From assembly GCA_012514225.1 (NCBI GenBank), contig JAAZAQ010000052.1:1-8725 (forward strand): a DNA stretch of 8,725 nt, given 5' to 3'. This DNA comes from Clostridiales bacterium. GTDB taxonomy: Bacteria > Bacillota > Clostridia > Christensenellales > Aristaeellaceae. A program made the translations under genes and the position numbers. Below are positions 1 through 5,586 of the stretch, piece after piece (position 1 is the first letter of the stretch; the number at the start of each line of letters is the position of its first letter). The notes under the pieces are model-generated. The model did not search any database. It was not told where the DNA came from and worked only from the letters and a program-made list of their open reading frames with translations.

Positions 1-539
1 AAATGCCGCTGCGCGACCTGCTGTACGGCCTGATGCTGCGCTCGGGCAACGACGCCGCCAACGCGGTCGCCGTGCTCTGCGACGGCTCGCTGGAGGGGTT
101 TGTGGGGCGGATGAACCAAAGGGCGCGACAGATGGGGCTGGACGGCACGCAGTTCCGCAACCCCCACGGCTACCACGACCCGGAGCATTACACCACCGCC
201 CGCGACCTGGTCACCCTGGGCATGTACGCGATGCAAAACCCCGAGGCGGAGGCGATTTCCTCCGCGCTGCGGCACATGATGGCGCCCACCGGCAAGCGCG
301 GCGCACTGGCCCTGAACACCGCCAGCGAGCTGCTCCTCCCCGCGGCGCCGGCCTTTTACCCCGGCGCCCTGGGCATCAAGAGCGGCTATACCAGCCTCGC
401 GGGCTTCTGCTATGTCGGGGAAGCCCGGCGGGGCGACGCGGTGCTGTACGCCGCCATCCTCAATAGCCGGACCCGCAACCGCGGCTGGGCGGACATGGCG
501 CGGCTGTTCGACTACGGGTTCGCCCGGCTGTCCCGCTAA
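1..539 (+). CDS. D-alanyl-D-alanine carboxypeptidase (peptidase S11, PBP5/DacF type), C-terminal part only
   Basis: The gene enters from upstream of the window; the first full codon is at position 3 and the stop is TAA at 537-539, leaving 178 residues. Numbering from that codon, the SxN motif is S14-G15-N16 and the third active-site motif is K126-S127-G128 (a KSG version of KTG) followed by YTSLAGFC. The block NPHGYHDPEHYTTARDL, which follows the SxN motif in S11 enzymes, is at 53-69. The catalytic SxxK motif must lie upstream. S11 enzymes remove the terminal D-Ala from peptidoglycan pentapeptide at the outer face of the membrane. The protein ends 50 residues after KSG, right after the catalytic domain, so it lacks the C-terminal PBP5_C beta domain and amphipathic membrane anchor of DacA/PBP5; it may be held by its N-terminal signal or be secreted. 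The downstream region 540-826 holds a terminator-like hairpin. The family call is secure; the exact paralogue is not. Confidence 0.93.
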   Translation, partial: MPLRDLLYGLMLRSGNDAANAVAVLCDGSLEGFVGRMNQRARQMGLDGTQFRNPHGYHDPEHYTTARDLVTLGMYAMQNPEAEAISSALRHMMAPTGKRGALALNTASELLLPAAPAFYPGALGIKSGYTSLAGFCYVGEARRGDAVLYAAILNSRTRNRGWADMARLFDYGFARLSR

Positions 540-578
540 CCCGTTGAAGCAGTAACGGCAACCAATCCGTGCCGAAAA

Positions 579-603
579 GAAGCGCCGATTCAATCGGCGC
601 TCC
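579..603. repeat. 25-bp direct repeat, copy 1, containing a 21-bp palindrome
   Basis: This 25-bp sequence recurs without mismatch at 783-807. Its core, 581-601, is a perfect palindrome with arms AGCGCCGATT and AATCGGCGCT around a single central C. As RNA it would form an 8-bp stem with a TCA loop. It lies 39 bp after the stop of the carboxypeptidase gene. No run of T follows it on either strand, so it does not look like an intrinsic terminator by itself. Confidence 0.85.
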
Positions 604-782
604 AGACTGTCGAAAAAGGTCCGCAGACCTTTTTCGATTCGGAAGATTGCTGCGGAATGTTTTCGCTGTTCGCGAAAACGCCCCGCGCGTCCGGCAGAGC
701 CGGACGACACGATTGTAACCGGTGGGCTGCCGCCCCCCGAAGCCCCCTGCATCATAGTCTAAGTAAGGCTTTTTGACAGCCC
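604..782. other. Hairpin-rich intergenic element between the two 25-bp repeats (candidate REP/MITE-like unit)
   Basis: The 179 bp between the two direct repeats contain three perfect hairpins: 610-637 (12-bp stem, CGCA loop), 660-678 (TTTTCGC / GCGAAAA, 5-nt loop) and 688-706 (CGTCCGGC / GCCGGACG, AGA loop). The two ends are imperfect inverted repeats of one another: GACTGTCGAAAAAGG near the left end and GGCTTTTTGACAGCC (767-781) near the right. No credible gene is present; the open frames across it change character at the repeats and have no ribosome-binding site. Terminal inverted repeats inside direct repeats fit a non-autonomous mobile or REP/BIME-like extragenic element, but one copy in one window cannot prove mobility. 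A structured 3' untranslated region shared by two convergent genes is the alternative. Confidence 0.5.
610..637. terminator. Bidirectional terminator-like hairpin between convergent genes
   Basis: A perfect 12-bp inverted repeat, TCGAAAAAGGTC and GACCTTTTTCGA, surrounds the loop CGCA. Read on either strand, the GC part of the stem (GGTC/GACC) is followed by TTTTT, the arrangement expected of an intrinsic terminator that works both ways. It would end the carboxypeptidase transcript 71 nt after its stop and the ABC operon transcript about 190 nt after its stop. The GC part is short, so efficiency is uncertain. Confidence 0.6.
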
Positions 783-807
783 GAAGCGCCGATTCAATCG
801 GCGCTCC
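783..807. repeat. 25-bp direct repeat, copy 2
   Basis: Identical to 579-603 over 25 bp, in the same orientation, with starts 204 bp apart. The palindromic core is 785-805. It lies 19 bp beyond the stop codon of the last gene of the minus-strand operon, so it would form a hairpin at the start of that mRNA's 3' untranslated region and could protect it from 3' exonucleases. Confidence 0.85.
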
Positions 808-826
808 TTCATTTACCCGCTTTACC

Positions 827-1873
827 CTATGGCGCGGGGGTGGCCGGCCGCCGTTTGAGCCGCCGGCCGGCGCTGTAGTCGCTGAAGTAGTCCAGCACCA
901 TGACCAGCAGCAGCACGCCGCCCCAGATGAGGGAGATGTAATAGCTGGAAATCTGCGGGAAGCGGTTGATGCCGGTCTCCAGCAGCCGCAGCAGGAAGAT
1001 GGCCAATACCACGCCGCTGATGCGCCCCTTGCCGCCCGCGGGGCTGACGCCCCCCAGCACGACGATGAGGATGCACTGCAGCACATAGACCGAGCCGTAG
1101 TTCGCGCGGGCGGAATTGTAGTTGGCCAGCATGATCATGCCGCCCAGGGCCGCGCAGATACCGGACAGCATGTAGGTTTTGACCAGCAGCCGGTCGTTTG
1201 AGAGGCCGGAGAACCGCGCAGCGGTCGCGTTGGTGCCCAGCAGGTAGATTTTCACCCCGTAGGTCGTTCGGTTGAGCAGGAACCAGATCACCAGCGCCAC
1301 GGCCGTGAATACGATCAGCTGCACGGGAATCAGGTTGCCCAGCACCTTGCTGTTGATGGCCGTCGCGTACCCGATGGGCAGTTTGCTCACCGCGTTGCCG
1401 TTGGTCAGGACAATCGCGACGCCCGTGAACAGCTCGCTGGCGCCCAGCGTGGCGAGGATGGGCGGGATGCGCACCTTGCTGACCAGCAATCCGTTGAAGA
1501 CGCCCAGCACGGCGCCGACCGCCATCGCCAGGGCGAACGCCGCCGGGATGGCGTAAGCGGGCAGGCCGCCGTCGGGCAGGGCGACGGCCTTGAGGAAAAA
1601 GGCGGTCAGGATGGCCGCCAGGTTGGCGATTCCCACGGTGGACAGGTCGATGCCGCCGGTCACCATGCACAGCATCACGCCCAGGGCCATCAGGCCGAAC
1701 TCCGGGAACTGGGACGCCATCGTCTGGAAGTTGATCAGTGTATAGAACTTCTCAAACCGCGTCAGCGCCATGAAGACCATCCAGGCCAGGATGACGGCGA
1801 CGAGCCGGAAAACGTGCCGGTTCCCCGCGTAGAGGGTTGAAAGGGTGCCCTTCGGGCGCGCCATGCCGCTCAT
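827..1873 (-). CDS. Sugar-type ABC transporter permease, second permease (BPD_transp_2 / CUT2 family)
   Basis: The product is 348 residues, normal for the RbsC/LsrD/RhaQ-type permease family, and almost wholly hydrophobic, with about eight to ten membrane segments. Family marks include GGIDLSTVGIANLAA after the second or third segment, LATLGASELFTG in the middle, the loop VVLGGVSPAGGKG before the last helices, and a basic C-terminal tail (GRRLKRRP). It would form half of the membrane channel, paired with the permease encoded just upstream. The ATG at 1873 overlaps the TGA of the upstream gene in an ATGA junction, and AGGAGG lies 10 nt before it, so this start is preferred over the in-frame ATG at 1864 (spacing 19 nt). 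The reading frame stays open far upstream across the neighbouring gene, but the translation there has no permease character. It is the last gene of the operon. The substrate is not evident from the sequence. Confidence 0.93.
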   Translation of the reverse strand: MSGMARPKGTLSTLYAGNRHVFRLVAVILAWMVFMALTRFEKFYTLINFQTMASQFPEFGLMALGVMLCMVTGGIDLSTVGIANLAAILTAFFLKAVALPDGGLPAYAIPAAFALAMAVGAVLGVFNGLLVSKVRIPPILATLGASELFTGVAIVLTNGNAVSKLPIGYATAINSKVLGNLIPVQLIVFTAVALVIWFLLNRTTYGVKIYLLGTNATAARFSGLSNDRLLVKTYMLSGICAALGGMIMLANYNSARANYGSVYVLQCILIVVLGGVSPAGGKGRISGVVLAIFLLRLLETGINRFPQISSYYISLIWGGVLLLVMVLDYFSDYSAGRRLKRRPATPAP

Positions 1874-2904
1874 GCTTTCGCCGCCTCCTGCGTCAGGTTC
1901 CGGTTGGCCGCCAGGCGGTTGGCGCGGACGACCTGCATCGCGCTCACGCCCGTGCCGATGACAATCAGCGCGCCCACGAACACGCTCTTCCAAACCGTCG
2001 GGATGCCGATGAGAATCATCGAGTTCTCCACGATGACAATCAGCAGCGTGCCCAGCATGCAGCCGGTAACGGAGCCCGCGCCGCCGGTGATGGCGGTGCC
2101 GCCCAGAACGACGCCCGCGATGATGTTCATCTCCATGCCCAGCATGTTCGTCGGATGGTTCTGCTGCATCATGCAGGTGCGGATGAGCCCGGCGGCGCTG
2201 GCAATCATGCCGACGATGACGTAGAGGAAAAACTTGGTGCGGCGGGTGTGGAAGCCGGCGCGGTGCGCGCTGACCTCGTTTCCGCCCATCGCGTAGATGC
2301 CCCGCCCGAAATACGTGTACCGCATCAGAAAAAACACCAGGAGAACGACGGCCGCGAAAATCAGGAAGGAGACCGGCATCCTGGAGGACAAGCCCGATAC
2401 GGGGTTGGTGGCGACGAACAGCGCGTCCGTGCCGAACTGCCGCATGCCCTCGGGGATGACGGCCAGCTGGACGGAGTTGAGCGCCCCCTGCATCAGCCCC
2501 TTGAAGACGCTGGAGGTGCCCAGGGTCACAATCATCGCCGGCAGGCCGAAAAAGCCGATGAACACGCCGTTGACGGCGCCCAGCGCGGCGCCCATCACCA
2601 GGGACATCGCCATCGGCAGCCAGATGCCGCCGGTATACCCCGCGTCCAGGAGGTATTTCGTCGTGGCGTAGGAGGTGAGTGAGGCCAGCGCGGGAAAGGA
2701 AACGTCGATTCCCCCGGAGACAATCACCATATAGATGCCCAGCGCGAACAGCCCCGGGACCACCATGGCCGACGCGATATCCACCAGGTTGTTGGCGGTG
2801 AAGAACTGCCCGGAGCGCACCTCGATGAGCAGGCAAAGCGCCAGGAGCACCAGGAAAATATACGGTTCGTTCCGCCTTGTGAGCCGCCTTAGCCACTGTC
2901 GCAT
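1870..2904 (-). CDS. Sugar-type ABC transporter permease, first permease (BPD_transp_2 / CUT2 family)
   Basis: The product is 344 residues. A basic N-terminus (MRQWLRRLTRRNEP) leads into hydrophobic membrane segments. The family motifs are GGIDVSFPALASLTSY, VTLGTSSVFKGLMQGALN in the middle, and GGTAITGGAGSVTGCMLGTL near the C-terminal helices. It is clearly different in sequence from the following permease, so the channel is probably a heterodimer, as in Lsr (LsrC/LsrD) and Rha (RhaP/RhaQ) importers and unlike the RbsC homodimer. The ATG at 2904 is preceded by AGGAGG with a 7-nt spacer; that site overlaps the stop codon of the ATPase gene 11 bp upstream. The TGA stop (1872-1870) overlaps the start of the next gene. 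Everything indicates co-expression with the ATPase and the second permease. Confidence 0.93.
   Translation of the reverse strand: MRQWLRRLTRRNEPYIFLVLLALCLLIEVRSGQFFTANNLVDIASAMVVPGLFALGIYMVIVSGGIDVSFPALASLTSYATTKYLLDAGYTGGIWLPMAMSLVMGAALGAVNGVFIGFFGLPAMIVTLGTSSVFKGLMQGALNSVQLAVIPEGMRQFGTDALFVATNPVSGLSSRMPVSFLIFAAVVLLVFFLMRYTYFGRGIYAMGGNEVSAHRAGFHTRRTKFFLYVIVGMIASAAGLIRTCMMQQNHPTNMLGMEMNIIAGVVLGGTAITGGAGSVTGCMLGTLLIVIVENSMILIGIPTVWKSVFVGALIVIGTGVSAMQVVRANRLAANRNLTQEAAKA
1884..1889 (-). promoter_or_regulatory. Ribosome-binding site AGGAGG for the second permease, inside the first permease gene
   Basis: AGGAGG on the minus strand sits 10 nt before the ATG at 1873, within the last codons of the preceding gene. 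With the 4-bp ATGA overlap it indicates coupled translation of the two permeases and fixes the start at 1873. Confidence 0.75.
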
Positions 2905-2911
2905 CCGGGCG

Positions 2912-2917
2912 CCTCCT
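2912..2917 (-). promoter_or_regulatory. Ribosome-binding site AGGAGG overlapping the ATPase stop codon
   Basis: The first two bases of this AGGAGG are the last two of the ATPase TAG stop (2918-2916). The spacer to the permease ATG at 2904 is 7 nt. A terminating ribosome therefore stops on the next gene's binding site, which suggests translational coupling. Confidence 0.75.
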
Positions 2918-4400
2918 ACATCATGTGCGAGAGAATCAGTCTCTCGTCCGCGTCCCGCGTATCCATTTCCTTCCGGATGCGGCCGGACTTGAGCACCAGC
3001 ACGCGCGAGCAGTTCTCCAGAATCTCCGGCAGGTCGTCGGAGATGATCAGGATGCCCATGCCGCCCCTGGCCAGGTTCTGCAGGATTTCATGGATGTCGT
3101 GCTTGCTGCCGATATCCACGCCCACCGTCGGCCCGGAAAGCACCAGCACGTCCAGGTTGCATGCCAGCCATTTCCCCAGCACAACGCGCTGCTGGTTGCC
3201 GCCCGACAGCGTCTGGCAGGCGTTCTTCGGGTCGGGCGTCGCGATCTTGAACTCGTCGACCAGCCGCCGGATTTCATCCCTGCGCTTCGTCCGGTCGATG
3301 ACGGACAGCGGCCCGGCCAGCCGGTCGACCTCCGCGATTACCAGGTTGTCCTCGATGCTCCGCGGCAGGAACAGCCCTTCGGACAGCCTGTCCTCCGGCA
3401 CCAGCCCCAGTTTGCCGCGCACGGCGTCCCGCGGCCTGCGGATGTCGGTTTTCCGGCCCTTGAGCCGGATTTCCCCGCTGTCAGCCGGCCTGACGCCAAA
3501 CAGCGCCAGCGCCAGCTCGCTGCGCCCGGAGTCCAGCAGCCCCGTGACCCCGACGATTTCCCCGGCATGCAGCGCAAAGCTGACGTCTTCGAAGAACCCC
3601 TTCGCCGTCAGGTTTCTCACCTCCAGCAGCGGTTCCTTGGATACCTGCTCCGGGACGAACTGCTGCGGGGCGAACTCGCGGCCGGTCATATAATAGGTGA
3701 ATTTATTGGAATCCAGCTCCCGGGTCTCCCCGGTCTTCACCAGTTCCCCGTTGCGGAATATCGTGAAGCGCTCGGAAATCTCGAACACCTCGTTGAGCTT
3801 GTGGCTGACGAAGAGGATGGAGATGCCCTGCGCCTTGAGCTTCAGGATGATGTCGAACAGCGCCTGCACTTCCTTGCGCGTCAGCGCGGTCGTCGGCTCG
3901 TCCATGATGATGAGCCGGGCGTTGAACATCAGGGCACGGCAGATGGCGACCATCTGCTTTTGCGCGACGGACAGCGAAGACACCGGCGCGTCCAGGTCCA
4001 CCTCGAAGTTGATTTTCGCCACCGCCTCCCGGGCGATTTCTCGCATCCGCTTCCAGTTGACCAGCCTGCGCTTCTGCGCCAGCTCGCTGTTGAGCGCCAG
4101 GTTCTCCATGACCGTAAGGTTGGAAAAGACGGAGAAGTCCTGGTAGATGACCTGGATGCCCAGCATGATGGCGTCGATGGGCGTAATCCGGGCCAGCGCC
4201 TTGCCGTCGAACTCGATCGTGCCGGCGTCGGGCTGGTAGACGCCGGAGATGATTTTGATCAGCGTGGACTTGCCGCAGCCGTTCTCCCCGGCCAGGCAGT
4301 GAATCTCGCCCTTCCGGATGTCCAAATCCACGCCCTTGAGCGCGTGAACCCCCGCAAAGGATTTATGGACGCCGGTCGCCTTGAGCAGGCTTTGGAACAT
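2916..4400 (-). CDS. Sugar ABC transporter ATP-binding protein with two nucleotide-binding domains (RbsA/MglA/LsrA type), altered second Walker B
   Basis: The 494-residue product has the usual length and tandem-NBD plan of sugar importers of the CUT2 class. NBD1: Walker A GENGCGKST at 38-46, Q-loop Q87, signature LSVAQK at 143-148, Walker B with D167-E168, and H-loop H200. NBD2: degenerate Walker A GLLDSGRSE at 287-295 (K to R, usual for this family), signature LSGGNQQ at 398-404, then LVLSGPTVGVDIG, where the usual LxLDEPTRGID would be expected. S422 and G423 thus replace the Walker B aspartate and catalytic glutamate. NBD1 should therefore carry the hydrolysis. The ATG at 4400 follows GAGGTG with a 5-nt spacer. 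The gene lies 71 bp after the binding-protein gene, across a strong hairpin, and 11 bp before the first permease. The protein works on the cytoplasmic face of the permease pair. Confidence 0.95.
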   Translation of the reverse strand: MFQSLLKATGVHKSFAGVHALKGVDLDIRKGEIHCLAGENGCGKSTLIKIISGVYQPDAGTIEFDGKALARITPIDAIMLGIQVIYQDFSVFSNLTVMENLALNSELAQKRRLVNWKRMREIAREAVAKINFEVDLDAPVSSLSVAQKQMVAICRALMFNARLIIMDEPTTALTRKEVQALFDIILKLKAQGISILFVSHKLNEVFEISERFTIFRNGELVKTGETRELDSNKFTYYMTGREFAPQQFVPEQVSKEPLLEVRNLTAKGFFEDVSFALHAGEIVGVTGLLDSGRSELALALFGVRPADSGEIRLKGRKTDIRRPRDAVRGKLGLVPEDRLSEGLFLPRSIEDNLVIAEVDRLAGPLSVIDRTKRRDEIRRLVDEFKIATPDPKNACQTLSGGNQQRVVLGKWLACNLDVLVLSGPTVGVDIGSKHDIHEILQNLARGGMGILIISDDLPEILENCSRVLVLKSGRIRKEMDTRDADERLILSHMM

Positions 4401-4418
4401 CTGCGCACCTCATTCCGG

Positions 4419-4462
4419 AAAAGGGGGGACGGCCCCCGCGCCCGCGCGGTATAGCCGTCCCC
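4419..4462 (-). terminator. Compound GC-rich hairpin between the binding-protein and ATPase genes (attenuator or mRNA stabiliser)
   Basis: On the minus strand a perfect 9-bp outer stem (GGGGACGGC / GCCGTCCCC, 4454-4462 with 4425-4433) encloses a second hairpin, CCGCG-CGGG-CGCGG (4436-4449). It starts 9 nt after the TAA of the binding-protein gene and is followed by CC then TTTT (4422-4419). The T run is short and offset, so partial termination with read-through is more likely than a full stop. Such a structure would raise the level of the binding protein over the membrane components, as known for malE-malF and other binding-protein operons. Confidence 0.7.
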
Positions 4463-4471
4463 GGGATGTGC

Positions 4472-5464
4472 TTAGAAACCGAAGGAATCCACGTTGTCCT
4501 TCGTGATGACGACCCAGCCCTGGCCTTCCAGGACCTTGTCGCTACCCGCCTTGAAGGTCAGCGCGGTGTAGCCTTCCACGCCCAGGTCCACGGGGGCCGT
4601 GATTTCCTCGCCCTTGAGGACCTTGACGGCCAGGGCGGCCATGGCCTTGCCGGCCAGCGCGGGATCCCACAGCGTCAGGGACTTGACGATGCCGCTGTCC
4701 AGGATGGCTTTGTTGGCGGCGGGCATGCCCGTGCCGGAGGTGAACACCTTGCCCTGCAGGCCCAGTTCCTCGATCGCGCGCGCGATGCCGGGGGCGTCGT
4801 AGGAAGAGGTGCCCATGATGCCCTTCAGGTCCGGGTACTTCTTGAACAGTTCCTTGGCCTTGTTGTAGGCGACGTCGCCGTTGTCCTCGGACTCGACGCG
4901 GGGCTCCGCCTCCAGCAGGGTCATGTTGGGATAGGCTTCCTTCTGGCGCGCGACGCCGCCGTCCGCCCACTCGTTGTGAGAGGCGTTGGTCACGTGCGCG
5001 ACCATGGTGGTGTACAGGCCTTCGCCGCCCATCGCTTCGGCCAGGTTGTCCATGATGAAGGCGCCGTAGCCGGAGTTGGAGAAGGCCTCGATGTCGTAGT
5101 TGACGTTGGTCAAGGAGGCGCCCTCATGCGCGATGACGACGATGCCCGCGTCCATCGCCTGCTTGAGCACCGGCTCCAGGGATTCAGGGTTGACCGGCAC
5201 CACGCAGATGGCGTCCACGCCCTGCGCGATCAGGTCCTGCACCAGCTGCGCCTGCAGCGTCGCGTCGATTTCGGGGGTTCCTTTCTGGTAGAGGTTCAGG
5301 CCGGTTTCCTTGGCGTATTCGTCCACGCCGACCTTCATGCGCACGAACCAGGGGTTGGAGGCGTCCTTCGGGACGACGACGATTTCCCAGTTCTCCTGCG
5401 CCAGGGCGGCGCCCAGGGACAGCGTCAGCGCTGCGGCCAGCAGCAGGGCAAGCAGTTTCCTCAT
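4472..5464 (-). CDS. Sugar-type ABC transporter substrate-binding protein (Peripla_BP_4; LsrB/RhaS-like)
   Basis: The 330-residue product begins with a signal peptide (basic MRK, hydrophobic core 4-21) and a likely signal peptidase I site after ALA at residue 22, before QENWE. There is no lipobox cysteine. The mature part has the type I periplasmic-binding fold pattern: VPKDASNPWFVRMKVG near the N-terminus, VPVNPESLEPVLKQAMDAG in the first lobe, and LWDPALAGKAMAALA near the C-terminus, the last typical of LsrB/RhaS-like proteins. It would capture a sugar or sugar-like ligand outside the membrane and deliver it to the permease pair. The ATG at 5464 is preceded by AGGAGG (5471-5476) with a 6-nt spacer; the frame stays open to an ATG at 5557, but that would place non-signal sequence in front and overlaps the promoter at 5548-5576. 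Names such as 'autoinducer-2 binding protein' or 'rhamnose-binding protein' would be guesses. Confidence 0.93.
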   Translation of the reverse strand: MRKLLALLLAAALTLSLGAALAQENWEIVVVPKDASNPWFVRMKVGVDEYAKETGLNLYQKGTPEIDATLQAQLVQDLIAQGVDAICVVPVNPESLEPVLKQAMDAGIVVIAHEGASLTNVNYDIEAFSNSGYGAFIMDNLAEAMGGEGLYTTMVAHVTNASHNEWADGGVARQKEAYPNMTLLEAEPRVESEDNGDVAYNKAKELFKKYPDLKGIMGTSSYDAPGIARAIEELGLQGKVFTSGTGMPAANKAILDSGIVKSLTLWDPALAGKAMAALAVKVLKGEEITAPVDLGVEGYTALTFKAGSDKVLEGQGWVVITKDNVDSFGF

Positions 5465-5470
5465 GTTGTT

Positions 5471-5476
5471 CCTCCT
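5471..5476 (-). promoter_or_regulatory. Ribosome-binding site AGGAGG of the binding-protein gene
   Basis: AGGAGG lies 6 nt before the ATG at 5464 and decides that start over the upstream in-frame ATG at 5557. Eight nt upstream of it in the leader is a 5-bp hairpin (5485-5499, CTCCG / CGGAG), too small to call a riboswitch. Confidence 0.75.
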
Positions 5477-5523
5477 ATCATTTACTCCGCAAGACGGAGC
5501 GGAATATGGGGTCCAATCGCGGC

Positions 5524-5537
5524 TGTTATCGGTTTGT
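5524..5537. promoter_or_regulatory. Candidate LacI/CcpA-type operator (cre-like) just after the binding-protein promoter
   Basis: On the plus strand this 14-mer is TGTTATCGGTTTGT. Compared with the cre pattern TGWNANCGNTTWCA, every defined position matches except the last two. It has the central CG of LacI-family operators and would start about 4 nt after the predicted transcription start, a position where a bound repressor blocks transcription. No regulator gene is in the window, and a match of this size can occur by chance. Confidence 0.4.
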
Positions 5538-5547
5538 GTCAGGCGGA

Positions 5548-5576
5548 AGCATAGCACCGGCCGGCCCGCGCGTCAA
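5548..5576 (-). promoter_or_regulatory. Sigma-70-type promoter of the binding-protein gene, with extended -10
   Basis: On the minus strand, TTGACG (5576-5571, 5 of 6 to consensus) and TATGCT (5553-5548, 4 of 6) are separated by exactly 17 nt, and TGC directly precedes the -10 box, giving the extended TGn motif. The predicted start near 5541 gives a leader of about 77 nt. The promoter begins 11 bp after the isomerase stop codon, so the transporter genes can be transcribed separately from the isomerase gene. Confidence 0.6.
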
Positions 5577-5586
5577 CGCGGGGCGG

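Noticed and set aside
579..807. CRISPR array
   Set aside because: Only two repeat copies, with about 180 bp of hairpin-rich DNA between them, no regular spacers and no cas genes.
460..1086. Minus-strand frame across the intergenic repeats that reads GAPIESAL twice
   Set aside because: It joins out-of-phase permease sequence with the palindromic repeats and the end of the carboxypeptidase gene. The repeated peptide is simply the 25-bp repeat translated; no start signal is present.
827..2896. Single 689-codon minus-strand frame suggesting a fused or extra-long permease
   Set aside because: Only the part from 1873 down is permease-like. Upstream of that the frame reads the first permease gene out of phase. 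The ATGA overlap and AGGAGG support two separate genes.
2925..4454. Long open frame (509 codons) on the plus strand opposite the ATPase gene
   Set aside because: It is antisense to a gene with complete ABC motifs; the translation is rich in H, Q, D and R as expected from reading GC-rich codons backwards, and it lacks a ribosome-binding site.
4466..5554. 362-codon plus-strand frame opposite the binding-protein gene
   Set aside because: Composition is dominated by H, G, V, D and Q with no domain or ribosome-binding site; the minus strand carries a full binding protein with signal peptide.
5465..5586. Riboswitch or structured leader before the binding-protein gene
   Set aside because: Only a 5-bp hairpin (5485-5499) is visible in the leader. 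The GC-rich inverted repeat at 5565-5582 overlaps the -35 box and is better explained as part of the promoter.
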